From an uncultured Paracoccaceae bacterium (lineage in GTDB: Bacteria > Pseudomonadota > Alphaproteobacteria > Rhodobacterales > Rhodobacteraceae), in NCBI GenBank assembly GCA_947489705.1, contig CANLEQ010000009.1, positions 1 through 64,000 of the forward strand: a stretch of 64,000 nucleotides of DNA. The letters run 5' to 3'. The notes below the pieces were generated by a model. The model did no database searches, was not told the origin of the DNA, and saw nothing but the letters and a program-made list of their open reading frames with translations. Within the stretch, counting starts at the first letter, position 1. Each line of letters starts with the position of its first letter. Of the stretch, positions 8,419-18,060 are shown piece by piece. The position numbers and the translations under genes are program-made.

Positions 8419-9818
8419 AGCGGCGCCGCCTTCGGCACCGGGATGTCGTCGTAGTCGTAGGTTCCGATCAGCGCCCCGAGTTCCACCGGGCGCACCGGCG
8501 CGCGCGGTGTGGGCCGCAGATCGCCCAAGGCACCGGTCTCGCGCCGCATCAGATGCGCCGCCGCGTGGAGGCACATGCGTCCCTGGCATGGCCCCATCCC
8601 GAGACGGGTGAAGTGCTTTGCCTGCCCGAGGTCGCGCGCCCCGTCGGCGATCGCCGCGCGAAACTCTCCGGCCGTCACGTCCTCGCACCGGCAGAGGATC
8701 GTTTGGTCCGCGATCCGGTCGAGGCTCGCCTCGGGCATCCGCATGAGCCGGCAGGACGCGTCGGCGAAACGCGCGAGGCGCCATAGCTTTCGGCGGGGCG
8801 CGCGGCTCGCCGCATCGAAGGCCGGATCGGTGAGCGCGCCGTGGTCGCGGGCCGCGGCGAGACCCGCGATCCTTCCGGCGGCCGCGGCGCTCTGGGCACC
8901 ACGGATGCCGGCCCCGTCGCCCGCGACATAGAGGCCCGGCACCGAGCTGCGCCGGTCGGCGTCGCAGACCGCGCGAGGCCCCTGAAGGGGGTCGCTTTCC
9001 TGCGCCGCGCCGAGCAGCCGGAGCAGCTCGTCCGCCGGGGCCAGCCCGTCGCCGACATAGAGGGTATCGACGTCGAACCGCCGCTCCGCGCCGCCGTCGA
9101 GGGGTCGGACGACGATTCCGCGCACCGTATCGGTGCCGTCGACCCCGACGATCTCGGATCGCGCCCGGTAAGGCACCCGCGCCGCCGCGAGACGACCGAT
9201 CCATCCCAGCCCCCTCGCCATCGCGGCGGGATCCCGTGCGAACCCCGGCGCCGCGCGCGACCAGTCCCGGATGCCGTTCCGGTCGATCACGACGACGGGC
9301 CGCAGCCCGAGCGCGATCGCCTTCGACGCCACCGCGACCAGAAGCGGCCCCTGCCCCGCCACGGCGATCCGGCGACCCGGCAGCGTTCCTTGCGATTTCA
9401 TCAGAGTCGTCGCGGCGGCAAGGCCGAAGACGCCCGGAACCGTCCAGCCGGGAAACGGCGCCACATGCTCGGTCGCGCCCGTGGCCAGCACGACGCGTGG
9501 CGCCGAGAGCAACGACGCGCCGTCCGGGCCGACGATCGACAGCGTGAAGCCCGGCCGCGCGTCCCAGACCTGCGCGCCCTGAAGGATCGTGGCGCCGCTG
9601 GCGGCGAGCCGCGCGCGCAGGTCGTCGCCGCCCCGGCGATCGGCATCGGGCCCGGAGCCCCGGGCGGAGGCCGTGCGCGGCGCGCGCCAGACCTGGCCGC
9701 CCGGCGCCGGGCCCTCGTCCACCAGGCAGGTGGCGAGCCCCGCGCGCGCCGCGGCGATCGCCGCCTCGCCGCCGGCGGGACCGGCGCCGACCACGACGAG
9801 ATCGAACGCCGTCCTCAC
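8415..9818 (-). CDS. NAD(P)/FAD oxidoreductase with C-terminal BFD-like [2Fe-2S] domain, HcnB-type (Module A)
   Basis: This 467-residue protein carries a GxGxxG FAD motif near residue 12 (V-V-G-A-G-P-A-G-G), a second nucleotide-binding fold (V-A-G-Q-G-P-L-L-V-A), and a C-terminal bacterioferritin-associated-ferredoxin-like cysteine set: C-R-C-E-D near residue 390 and G-P-C-Q-G-R-M-C about 33 residues later. This is the architecture of HcnB, opine-oxidase subunit A and the alpha subunit of D-hydroxyproline dehydrogenase. It probably relays electrons between the DAO-type subunit and an acceptor. Its start overlaps the HcnA-type stop by four bases, so stoichiometric translation is likely. Confidence 0.88.
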   Translation of the reverse strand: MRTAFDLVVVGAGPAGGEAAIAAARAGLATCLVDEGPAPGGQVWRAPRTASARGSGPDADRRGGDDLRARLAASGATILQGAQVWDARPGFTLSIVGPDGASLLSAPRVVLATGATEHVAPFPGWTVPGVFGLAAATTLMKSQGTLPGRRIAVAGQGPLLVAVASKAIALGLRPVVVIDRNGIRDWSRAAPGFARDPAAMARGLGWIGRLAAARVPYRARSEIVGVDGTDTVRGIVVRPLDGGAERRFDVDTLYVGDGLAPADELLRLLGAAQESDPLQGPRAVCDADRRSSVPGLYVAGDGAGIRGAQSAAAAGRIAGLAAARDHGALTDPAFDAASRAPRRKLWRLARFADASCRLMRMPEASLDRIADQTILCRCEDVTAGEFRAAIADGARDLGQAKHFTRLGMGPCQGRMCLHAAAHLMRRETGALGDLRPTPRAPVRPVELGALIGTYDYDDIPVPKAAPL

Positions 9819-10159
9819 GAGGCGGTGCCCGGAGTCGTTTCGGCATTGCCCTGTTTCGAGGCACCCGTGCCCAATCCCGCGCCGCGACGAGAGATTTCCA
9901 TGCCCGCGCGCACCTCAACCTGACAGGCCCGGCGGATCGCGCCGTCGATCACGATGGCGCATTCCTGGCACGCCCCCATCATGCAGAACGCGCTGCGGGC
10001 GCCGCCGCGATTCGGGCTGCGGCGCAGGATATAGGGCCCCATCGCCAACAGCACCGCCGCCACCGATTGGCCCGCCTCGACCCGATGCGCGACGCCGTCC
10101 ACCCGCAGGACGACGTGCCCTTCGTCGGGGGCCGAAGACGGGGGCTCGGGGGGCGCCAT
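9815..10159 (-). CDS. (2Fe-2S)-binding protein, HcnA-type small subunit (Module A)
   Basis: This 114-residue ferredoxin-like subunit has plant-type [2Fe-2S] cysteines spaced as A-F-C-M-M-G-A-C-Q-E-C followed by R-A-C-Q. Length and layout match HcnA, OoxC and the gamma subunit of D-hydroxyproline dehydrogenase, which complete a heterotrimeric or higher-order amine dehydrogenase. I chose the ATG at 10159, because AAGGA lies eight bases upstream. A TTG two codons earlier is less likely. It is the first gene of the hcnA-hcnB-hcnC-dapA-type operon and is divergent from the ABC transporter operon across an 87-bp promoter region. Confidence 0.87.
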   Translation of the reverse strand: MAPPEPPSSAPDEGHVVLRVDGVAHRVEAGQSVAAVLLAMGPYILRRSPNRGGARSAFCMMGACQECAIVIDGAIRRACQVEVRAGMEISRRGAGLGTGASKQGNAETTPGTAS

Positions 10160-10187
10160 CAACAAAATCCTTTACTTGCGTATTTTA

Positions 10188-10195
10188 TGTATACA
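10188..10195. promoter_or_regulatory. TGTATACA operator candidate between divergent Module A operons
   Basis: TGTATACA in an AT-rich context lies 28 bp before the HcnA-type start and 51 bp before the transporter start, so one bound dimer could control both operons. A GTATAC core also occurs upstream of the M20 gene heading Module B (30317-30326). GTATAC-centred sites are typical of FCD-type GntR repressors. The regulator encoded at 15294 is the nearest candidate. Confidence 0.4.
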
Positions 10196-10246
10196 AATTG
10201 CGTGCTGACGGCGCAATCAAAAACCGGCAACCAACAGGAGTGAGAG

Positions 10247-11065
10247 ATGAGAGACATTCTTAAGCGCACCATGCTGATGGGAGCGGCGGTCGCCCTCGCC
10301 GCGACCTTCGGCATCTCCGGTCAGGCCCAGGCACGATCGCTGGACGAGATCCTGTCCTCGGGAACCCTCAAGGTCGGGGTGAACCCGACATTGCCGCCGC
10401 TCGGGACCTATGACGAAACCAACCAGATCGCCGGCTTCGACGTCGATTTCTCGCAGGCCATCGCCGACATGCTCGGCGTCGAGCTGGAGATCGTGCAGGT
10501 CGGCTCGCCCGACCGGATCCCGTTCGTGGCCAGCGGCAGGATCGACTACGTGATGGGGGCGATGACCCGCAATCCCGAGCGCGCGAAGGTCATCGACTTC
10601 ACCGTCCCCGTCCATACCGAGGTCTTCGGCGTGCTCACGACCGAGGACAAGGGATTCACCGACTGGAAGGAGCTCGACACGTCCGATGTCACGATGGTGC
10701 AGGTGCGCGGCTCGACCCCGGTGCAGTTCATCGCCGACAACCTGCCGGAGGCCGAGGTTCTGCTGCTCGACAATTACCCCGACGTGATCCGTGCGCTGGC
10801 CCAGGGGCGCGGCGATGCCATGCTCGACGTGGTGGATTTCGTGGGCGAGCACATGAACAAGCACGACACTGCCTGGAAGGTCGTCGAGACCCCGGTCGAC
10901 ATCTATTACTGCTCGCTCGGCGTGGCGAAGAACAGCGCGGGCCTGAAGGACTGGCTCAATATCGCGATCTACGAGCTGCATCGCGACGGCGTCGTCGACG
11001 AGCTCTGGGAGAAGTGGTTCGAGCGCCCGATGATCCAGGATGTCGAGGCCTCTCCCTGGTTCTGA
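10247..11065 (+). CDS. Polar amino-acid ABC transporter, substrate-binding protein (Module A)
   Basis: This 272-residue periplasmic binding protein of family 3 begins with an N-terminal signal peptide (cationic R-D-I-L-K-R, hydrophobic core, cleavage after Q-A-Q-A). The mature N-terminus follows the family pattern G-T-L-K-V-G-V-N-P, then G-F-D-V-D and the R-I-D-Y-V-M-G-A-M-T segment that ligates the amino-acid backbone. It would capture the pathway substrate, a polar amino acid or derivative, and deliver it to the two permeases downstream. An AGGAG ribosome binding site precedes the start. A stable stem-loop follows the stop, which may favour excess binding protein over permease. Confidence 0.92.
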   Translation: MRDILKRTMLMGAAVALAATFGISGQAQARSLDEILSSGTLKVGVNPTLPPLGTYDETNQIAGFDVDFSQAIADMLGVELEIVQVGSPDRIPFVASGRIDYVMGAMTRNPERAKVIDFTVPVHTEVFGVLTTEDKGFTDWKELDTSDVTMVQVRGSTPVQFIADNLPEAEVLLLDNYPDVIRALAQGRGDAMLDVVDFVGEHMNKHDTAWKVVETPVDIYYCSLGVAKNSAGLKDWLNIAIYELHRDGVVDELWEKWFERPMIQDVEASPWF

Positions 11066-11084
11066 CGCCCTCGTCGACCTGAAG

Positions 11085-11106
11085 GGGCGGGCGACGGCGC
11101 CCGCCC
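11085..11106 (+). terminator. Intra-operon stem-loop between binding-protein and permease genes
   Basis: GGGCGGGCG (11085-11093), loop ACGG and CGCCCGCCC (11098-11106) form a perfect 9-bp GC stem. No T-run follows, so it is better read as an mRNA 3'-end stabiliser or partial attenuator than a full terminator. Confidence 0.5.
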
Positions 11107-11125
11107 GAGCGCGCGGAGATCACGC

Positions 11126-11800
11126 ATGGATTACACGTTCCAGTACGGGCAGGTCTGGCCCTACCTGCCCTATCTGCTGTCCGGCGCGTGGCTGAGCCTG
11201 CAGATCGCGTTCCTCGCCTTCTGCGGCGGGTTGCTGATCGGCACGGCCTGTGCCGCCATGCGGTCCTTCGGCAAGGGGCCGCTCCTGATCGTCGTCAACG
11301 CCTATGTCATCTTCTTCGTGAACACGCCGCAACTGGTGCAGATCTATTTCCTCTACTTCGCGCTTCCGGATATGGGGATCTACCTCTCGTCCTACATGGC
11401 GGTGCTGATCGGCATGACCCTGAATGCGGGGGCCTACCTGACAGAGATCCAGCGCGCGGGCTTCGAATCGCGCCGCCGGAGCGAGATGGAGGCCGCGGAG
11501 GTCCTGGGCTTTTCGCGGTTGCAGCAGGTCCGCTACGTGATCCTGCCGCATGTGGCCAAGGTGCTGTTTCCGCCGCTCTCGAACCACTACATCCTGATGA
11601 CGCTGGGCACGTCCATGGCCGCGATCTTCGGCGTCGAGGAGCTGACCGGCCGCGCCCTGAACGTCAATTCCCAGACGTTCCGGTCGCTCGAGGTCTTCTC
11701 GGTCGTGGCCCTGATATACATCGCCGTCACCCTCGTGGCGTCCGTGCTTCTCGCGCTGCTGGGGCGATACGGCTTCCGCGCGAAGATGCGGGTGGTGTGA
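11126..11800 (+). CDS. Polar amino-acid ABC transporter permease 1 (Module A)
   Basis: This is a 224-residue inner-membrane permease of the HisM/GlnP family with about five transmembrane helices. The cytoplasmic coupling loop is seen as E-A-A-E-V-L-G-F-S-R-L-Q-Q-V-R-Y-V-I-L-P-H (roughly residues 125-146), the EAA motif that contacts the ATPase. A family-typical F-F-V-N-T-P-Q-L-V-Q-I-Y segment precedes it. The stop overlaps the next permease start as TGATG, suggesting translational coupling and a heterodimeric permease. Confidence 0.92.
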   Translation: MDYTFQYGQVWPYLPYLLSGAWLSLQIAFLAFCGGLLIGTACAAMRSFGKGPLLIVVNAYVIFFVNTPQLVQIYFLYFALPDMGIYLSSYMAVLIGMTLNAGAYLTEIQRAGFESRRRSEMEAAEVLGFSRLQQVRYVILPHVAKVLFPPLSNHYILMTLGTSMAAIFGVEELTGRALNVNSQTFRSLEVFSVVALIYIAVTLVASVLLALLGRYGFRAKMRVV

Positions 11801-12448
11801 TGGAGCTCTTCGACCTTCTGACCTATTACAACGTGCTGTTCCTGGCCCAGGACGCCCTGACCACGCTGGCGCTTTCGGCCTTCGGCTGCGTTCTGGGCGG
11901 CATCCTCGGCACCGCGCTGGCGGTCGTGCGGCTGACGCGCGGAAAGCTGACGCTGCCGTTGCGCGGGCTCGCCCTCGTCTTCACCGAGTTCTTCCGCCGG
12001 GTGCCGTTCCTCGTCACGCTGTTCCTCTGCTTCTTCGCGTTCCAGTTCGGCGGCCTCGAGGTCAGTACCCTGACGGTGGGCTGCGTCACCGTGGTGCTGA
12101 TCGGCACCGCGTTCCTCGCCGAGATCGTGCGCGCGGGCCTGCAATCGGTCCATCCGAACCAGTGGCACGCGGCCGAGGCGATGAACTTCTCGCTCCTGCA
12201 GACGATCCGCTACGTGATCCTGCCGCAGGCCTGGACCGTGATCCTGCCGCCCGCCTTCGGCTTCTTCATCCTCTTCATCAAGGACAGCGCGCTCGCCTCG
12301 CAGATCGGCGTGGTGGAGCTCACCTATGTGGGCAAGGTGCTCAACAACCGCGGATTCTCGGCAGGGGTCACCTTCGGCACGATCCTCGTCATCTATTTCG
12401 CAATCTCGTTCCCCCTGGCGCGGCTCGGCGCGAAACTGGAGAAGAAAC

Positions 12449-12471
<23 letters not shown>
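11800..12471 (+). CDS. Polar amino-acid ABC transporter permease 2 (Module A)
   Basis: This 223-residue permease is homologous to its upstream neighbour. It carries F-F-R-R-V-P-F-L-V-T near residue 65 and the EAA coupling loop E-A-M-N-F-S-L-L-Q-T-I-R-Y-V-I-L-P-Q near 125-145. It shares its ATG with the TGA of permease 1 and overlaps the ATPase start at its 3' end by 23 bases. Together the two permeases form the membrane channel of the importer. Module B has only one permease, so the two transporters differ in architecture. Confidence 0.92.
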
Positions 12472-13186
<715 letters not shown>

Positions 13187-14095
13187 CCGCGCGGCGCTGC
13201 CGGGCGCCGACCTGCTGCGGGGGGCGATGGACAATCACGTCCATGCCTGCCCGCATATCAACGCGCGGTCGGTCGATGTTTTCCAGGCGGTCGAACTGGC
13301 CGCGGAGGCCGGCATGACCGCGATCGGCCTCATGGACAATTTCGCCAATTCCTCGGGGCTCGCGGCGCTGGCGAACCGCCAGCTCGGCCATCTCGGGGTG
13401 GAGGTGTTCGGGGGCCTGATCATGGAGCCCGCCGCGGGCGGGATCCATGCGGGCCTGGTGCGGACCGCGCTCGGGCTCGGCTACGGCGATCCGCGCGACG
13501 GCGCGCGGTTCATCTCGCTGCCCACGCATCACACCCGTCATACCGCCCTGCAGGAAGGCCGCGGGGCGGATTACGTCGCGGGATGCCTCCACATACCCGA
13601 ACGCGGCCCCCTGCCCGATCCGCTGCCCGAAATCCTCGACCTGATCGCGACCGCGGATGTCGTGCTTAATGCGGGCCATCTGTCGGGCGACGAGGCGCTC
13701 CGCCTGACCGAGGTCGCGAGGGCGGCAGGGGTCGACCGCATCCTCGTGCCCGCCAACCATTTCGACGCCGCGACCGTCACCGCCCTTTGCAACGCCGGTG
13801 CGCATGTCGAGTTCTCGTTCTTCCTCGTCTCGCACGCGACCCAGCCGGGGCTGACCCATGTGGACGCGGAACGCCACGCGGTGCCGGGTGCGACGGGGCC
13901 GGGGATCGCGGAACTGATCGCGGCCGCCGATCCCGGGCGGGTCGTGCTGTCGTCGGATTGCGGCGTGTTCCTGCTGCCGCCCCCGCCCGAAGGGCTTCGG
14001 CAGTTCCTCCTGCTGCTGGAAACCTGCGGAGTGGATCGGGCCGACCTGCGACGTATGGTGTCCGAGACGCCCGCCCGTCTCTTCGGCGTCGGGGC

Positions 14096-15127
14096 GTGAG
14101 CGGATACGTCCAGACCATTACGGGCCGGCGGGCCCCCGGGGATCTCGGCCTCACGCTGATGCACGAGCATGTGCTTTGCGACGTGACGCCGCCCGACCTC
14201 GCGGCGCAGGGGCTGCCGCGCACGCCAGTGACACTGATGAACAGCCACGCGATGCGCTATGCCTGGACCGGGCATTACGGCAATCACATCCTCGACGACA
14301 CCGCCGTCCTGGCCGACGAATTGCGCGATTTCCGCGCCTCGGGCGGCGGCACGATCGTGGAGCTGACCATCAGGGGCATCGCCCCGGATCCTGCCGGTCT
14401 CGCGCGATTGTCCGCGGCGGCCGATGTCGCGATCGTGGCCGGCACCGGCTTTTATACCCACGCGTTCTGCGGCGATCTTCTGGAGGCCCTCTCGACCGAC
14501 GCGATGGCGGAGGCGATGATCGGCGATCTCAGCGACGGGTTCGACGGCACCGGCCTGCGCGCCGGGATCATCGGCGAGATCGGCGTCTCCGATCCCTGGC
14601 ACCCGGACGAGCGGCGCGCCATGACGGCCGCGGCACTGGCGCAGGTCGAGACGGGCGCGGCGATCAGCGTTCATCCCGGCCGCGATCCCGCCTCGCCGGC
14701 CCGGATCGTCGCGCATCTGGTGAAGCATGGCGTTGATCCGGCGCGCATCGTCATCGGCCATCTCGACCGCACCTTCACGACGCCGGACCAGGCCCTCAGG
14801 CTTGCCGCGGAGGGCTGCGTGCTCGAATGGGACTTCTTCGGAATCGAAAGCAGCTATTATCCCTTCGCCGATATCGACATGCCGAACGACGCGCTCCGGC
14901 TTCGCATGATCCGCGGCCTGCTCGACCGCGGCCATGACGGGCAGGTCGTGATCTCGCACGACATCTGCACGCAGACGCGTCTGCGGCGCGGGGGCGGCCA
15001 CGGCTACGGGCATATTCCCGATGCCGTGCGTCCGATGATGCGCCGTCGCGATTTCTCGGAGGGCGAGATCACCCGGATCCTCGTCGAGACGCCGAGGCGC
15101 CTTCTGACCCTGCCCGGCCCGGCGTGA
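14096..15127 (+). CDS. Phosphotriesterase-like (PTE/PHP) hydrolase, Module A copy
   Basis: This 343-residue amidohydrolase belongs to the phosphotriesterase family, whose natural members are mostly lactonases or amidases. Metal ligands are H23-E-H25, E160 in I-I-G-E-I-G, H192 in S-V-H-P-G, H221 in I-G-H-L-D and D288 in S-H-D-I-C. The bridging residue is glutamate, not the carboxylated lysine of classical phosphotriesterase; glutamate also bridges in E. coli phosphotriesterase homology protein. Organophosphate hydrolysis is therefore not expected. The GTG start at 14096 overlaps the upstream TGA. A close paralogue with the same ligands is at 25436-26464 in Module B. Confidence 0.85.
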   Translation: MSGYVQTITGRRAPGDLGLTLMHEHVLCDVTPPDLAAQGLPRTPVTLMNSHAMRYAWTGHYGNHILDDTAVLADELRDFRASGGGTIVELTIRGIAPDPAGLARLSAAADVAIVAGTGFYTHAFCGDLLEALSTDAMAEAMIGDLSDGFDGTGLRAGIIGEIGVSDPWHPDERRAMTAAALAQVETGAAISVHPGRDPASPARIVAHLVKHGVDPARIVIGHLDRTFTTPDQALRLAAEGCVLEWDFFGIESSYYPFADIDMPNDALRLRMIRGLLDRGHDGQVVISHDICTQTRLRRGGGHGYGHIPDAVRPMMRRRDFSEGEITRILVETPRRLLTLPGPA

Positions 15128-15293
15128 CCGCCACGGACGCCGCCTTGGTGTGGCGCACGTCGGGCGCCCCTCGAAATGCGGACATGGACGCCGCGGCGCG
15201 CGGTCGCTAAGCATCCCTGTCAGCAAAGGTCCGGTCGCGCTCATCCGACGGGACGCCCCGGCCGGAGCGGCGGATCCTGCGCGGCGATTGCGG

Positions 15294-15983
15294 ATGACTG
15301 AAACGGGTGTGACGCCGATGAACGATGCCAAACCGGTTCGCCAGGCTTCGGCGGAATGGGTCGCGGCCCAGCTGCGGGGCCGGATCATCCGGGGCGAACT
15401 GCTGCCCGGCGCGCGGATCGTCGAACGCACGCTTTCGGCCGAGCTGCGCGTCTCGCGGACCCCGGTTCGCGAAGCGCTGAAGCTGCTGCGCGCCGACGGG
15501 CTGGTGGAGATCGCGATGCATCGCGGCGCGCAGGTCACCCCATACACCGCGCAGGAGGCCGAGCATCTCTTCGACCTGATCGCCGTGATCGAGGGGCTGG
15601 CGGCCGAACGGCTGGTGGCAAGGCTCGACGCGCCGATGCTCGAGCGGCTCGAAGCGATGCACGCGCGCATGAAGGCGCAATACGCGGCGCGCGACGCCAC
15701 CGCCTATTTCGACACGAATACGTCCATTCACGCTTTCATCATCGACGGAACCGAGAACCCGCACCTGATCGAAAGCCATCGCCGGGTGATGATCCGGGCC
15801 CAGAGGGGGCGCTTCATGGCGATCCTCGATACCGACAGGTGGTCTCAGGCGATGGCGGAGCACGACGAGTTGATGGTCGCGTTGCGCGCGCGCGATGCCG
15901 CTTCGGCCGCCGAGATCTGGCAACGGCATCTGCGCCATACCGGCGAGACGCTGGCGGAGGTGCTGCGCGACCGCCAGCCCTGA
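15294..15983 (+). CDS. GntR-family regulator (FCD domain)
   Basis: This regulator of about 229 residues has an N-terminal winged helix (R-G-R-I-I-R-G-E-L-L-P-G and then L-R-V-S-R-T-P-V-R-E-A-L) and an FCD ligand domain starting near residue 85 (F-D-L-I-A-V-I-E-G-L-A-A-E-R). The ATG at 15294 and another at 15318 are both possible. Neither has a strong ribosome binding site, and the upstream frame extension lacks family similarity. It sits 166 bp after Module A and 195 bp before the racemase operon, so it could regulate either. The GTATAC site at 10188 and the ATGGCATGCCAT pair at 16055-16090 are candidate operators. Confidence 0.87.
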   Translation: MTETGVTPMNDAKPVRQASAEWVAAQLRGRIIRGELLPGARIVERTLSAELRVSRTPVREALKLLRADGLVEIAMHRGAQVTPYTAQEAEHLFDLIAVIEGLAAERLVARLDAPMLERLEAMHARMKAQYAARDATAYFDTNTSIHAFIIDGTENPHLIESHRRVMIRAQRGRFMAILDTDRWSQAMAEHDELMVALRARDAASAAEIWQRHLRHTGETLAEVLRDRQP

Positions 15984-16054
15984 GCGCCGGCCGAGGCGCG
16001 CCAGAAAATTCGGCACCGCCCCGCATCATGCGCCCATGATATAGGCGCGCGCGA

Positions 16055-16090
16055 AAATGGCATGCCATTTCTCGTCAAATGGCATGCCAT
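16055..16090. promoter_or_regulatory. Two identical 12-bp palindromic operators, 22 bp apart
   Basis: ATGGCATGCCAT occurs at 16057-16068 and again at 16079-16090. The first copy extends to a perfect 16-bp palindrome (16055-16070). The centre-to-centre distance is 22 bp, about two helical turns, so two dimers would bind on the same face. The pair lies about 90 bp before the racemase-TRAP-amidohydrolase operon and is most simply read as its GntR operator. Confidence 0.6.
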
Positions 16091-16178
16091 CCGTTTTCAC
16101 CCGCGATCGTTCCCTGCACCGTGACGAGAACAGGGCGGACCCGCGGCCTGCCCGGCCGAAACGGAAGACGACAGAACG

Positions 16179-16931
16179 ATGCACATCCTGCTGGTCAACC
16201 CCAACATGACGAGGTCCATGACGGACCGCATGCACGAGATCGCCGTCTCGGTCGCGCCCTCCGGGGCGCGCGTGACGGCGCTGACCGCGAAAACGGGGTT
16301 TCCTTACATCGCGTCGAAGGCGGAGGCGCAGATCGCGGGCGCGCTGGCCTACGATCTCATCGCCGAACATGCCGAGGATGCCGATGCGGCGATCATCGCG
16401 GCCTTCGGCGATCCGGGTCTCGCGGGGGCACGCGAATTGTTCGACTTTCCCGTCGTGGGCATGGCCGAGGCGTCGCTGATGAGTGCGGCGATGCTGGGGC
16501 CGCGGTTCTCGATCGTGACCTTCTCGCCGGTGATGCGGCGGTGGTACGAGGATTCGGTCAGGGATGCGGGGCTTCTGGGACGGTTCGCGGGCATTCGCAC
16601 TCCGGACCTGCATCGCAGCGATCTGGGCGATCTGGGATCCGCGATGCACGACCAGCTTCTGGAGCTCTGCAACGCCGCCGTGGTCGAGGACGGCGCCGAC
16701 GTGGTGATCCTCGGCGGCGCGCCGCTGGCGGGCGTCGCGCAGGATATCGAGGCCGAAATCGACGCCCTCGTGGTCGACCCGATCTCCGCCGCGACGGCGC
16801 AGGCCGTGGCGCTCCTCAGCATCACCGGGGCGGACGGTTTTGGCCGCCGGTCCACCAAACCCATTCCCAAGGCGTCCGTCGGGCTTTCGGACAAGCTTGC
16901 CGGGCATTTCTCGCACGAACACCTGCCATGA
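16179..16931 (+). CDS. Asp/Glu/hydantoin racemase-family protein lacking both catalytic cysteines
   Basis: This 250-residue protein has the fold of the aspartate/glutamate/hydantoin racemase superfamily, shown by L-L-V-N-P-N-M-T at the N-terminus and A-F-G-D-P-G-L-A-G-A-R-E at residues 75-86. In characterised hydantoin racemases two cysteines act as acid and base. Here the positions read A75 (A-A-F-G-D-P-G) and G180 (I-L-G-G-A-P-L-A-G), so both are absent. Ordinary cysteine-based racemisation is therefore unlikely, and a lyase, isomerase or binding role is possible. It heads an operon with a TRAP carrier and an amidohydrolase, 88 bp after a tandem operator. Confidence 0.75.
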   Translation: MHILLVNPNMTRSMTDRMHEIAVSVAPSGARVTALTAKTGFPYIASKAEAQIAGALAYDLIAEHAEDADAAIIAAFGDPGLAGARELFDFPVVGMAEASLMSAAMLGPRFSIVTFSPVMRRWYEDSVRDAGLLGRFAGIRTPDLHRSDLGDLGSAMHDQLLELCNAAVVEDGADVVILGGAPLAGVAQDIEAEIDALVVDPISAATAQAVALLSITGADGFGRRSTKPIPKASVGLSDKLAGHFSHEHLP

Positions 16932-17076
16932 ACCGAGCGGATCCACATGGCGGACCATCGGCGCCGCCCGAAACCGGGCCGTCCGCAATCGCAACCGGGG
17001 CCGCGGAACGGCGGCACGCCGCCCCTCCATCCCGAACAGCCGTCCGACACACGATCAGCAGGGAAAGGACTACGAT

Positions 17077-18060
17077 ATGAAACCCTTCCGTTTTGCCACG
17101 CTTGCGACGGTCATCGGTCTCGCGGCGGCCGCAGCGCCGGCCCAGACCACGCTCCGCGTCGCCGGCAACTTTCCGGAGGACCACACGGCCACGGGCGCCA
17201 TGGAGGTGTTCAAGGAGGAGGTCGAAAGCCTCACCGGCGGCGAGATCACCGTCCAGAACTTCCCGGCGATGCAGCTCGGCGGCGCGCAGGAGAATGTCGA
17301 TCAGGTCCGCTCGGGCGCGATCTTCGCGGTCTTCACCTCGATCGCCTATTTCACCCGGTCCGTCCCCGAACTCGAGGCGGTCAGCCTCCCCTTCCTCTTC
17401 GACACGCGCGAGAAGGCATTCGCGGTGATGGACGGCGAAGTGGGCGACATAATGGACGAGGCTTTGCTCGAGGCGGGGTTCGTCAATCTCGGCTACGGCG
17501 AGCTCGGCTATCGCAACGTGACCAACAGCACGCGCCCGATCACGACGCTGGAGGATTTCGAGGGTCTCAAGATTCGGCTGCAGCCGAACGAGGTTCACCT
17601 CGCGACGTTCCGCGCGCTGGGGGCTAACCCGCAGGCGCTCGACATCTCGGAACTCTACTCCGCCTTGCAGCAGCAGGTGCTCGACGGCGAGGAGAACCCC
17701 TACAACATTATCTATACCCGCCGGTTCTTCGAGGTGCAGCCCTACCTGTCGGATACGGGGCACTTCTACGACTTCATCAACGTCGTGGCCAACGAGGACG
17801 CGTTCAACGCCCTCAGCGACGCGCATCAGGAGGCCGTCCGCACCGCCATGCGCACCGCGATCGAATGGCAGCGCGAGGAGGCCGCATCGCTCGACCTGTC
17901 GTTCCGTCAGCAGCTGATCGACGAGGGCATGCAGTTCGACCCGATCCCGGACGAAGAGCGCGAGCGCATGCGCGAGGCAACGTCGGGCATCGCCGAAGAC
18001 CTCAAGGAACGCGTCGATCCCGACCTGATCGACCTGGTCCTTTCCGAGGCGACGAAGTGA
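17077..18060 (+). CDS. TRAP transporter substrate-binding protein (DctP family)
   Basis: This 327-residue periplasmic solute-binding protein has a short signal peptide ending near A-P-A-Q. The mature part begins T-T-L-R-V-A-G-N-F-P and contains the DctP landmarks G-L-K-I-R-L-Q-P-N-E near residue 165, with the arginine that normally binds a substrate carboxylate, and Q-Q-V-L-D-G-E-E-N-P near 200. It captures an organic acid for the two membrane subunits encoded downstream. The start at 17077 has GGGAAAGGA upstream, and the GTG of the next gene overlaps its stop. Confidence 0.92.
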   Translation: MKPFRFATLATVIGLAAAAAPAQTTLRVAGNFPEDHTATGAMEVFKEEVESLTGGEITVQNFPAMQLGGAQENVDQVRSGAIFAVFTSIAYFTRSVPELEAVSLPFLFDTREKAFAVMDGEVGDIMDEALLEAGFVNLGYGELGYRNVTNSTRPITTLEDFEGLKIRLQPNEVHLATFRALGANPQALDISELYSALQQQVLDGEENPYNIIYTRRFFEVQPYLSDTGHFYDFINVVANEDAFNALSDAHQEAVRTAMRTAIEWQREEAASLDLSFRQQLIDEGMQFDPIPDEERERMREATSGIAEDLKERVDPDLIDLVLSEATK

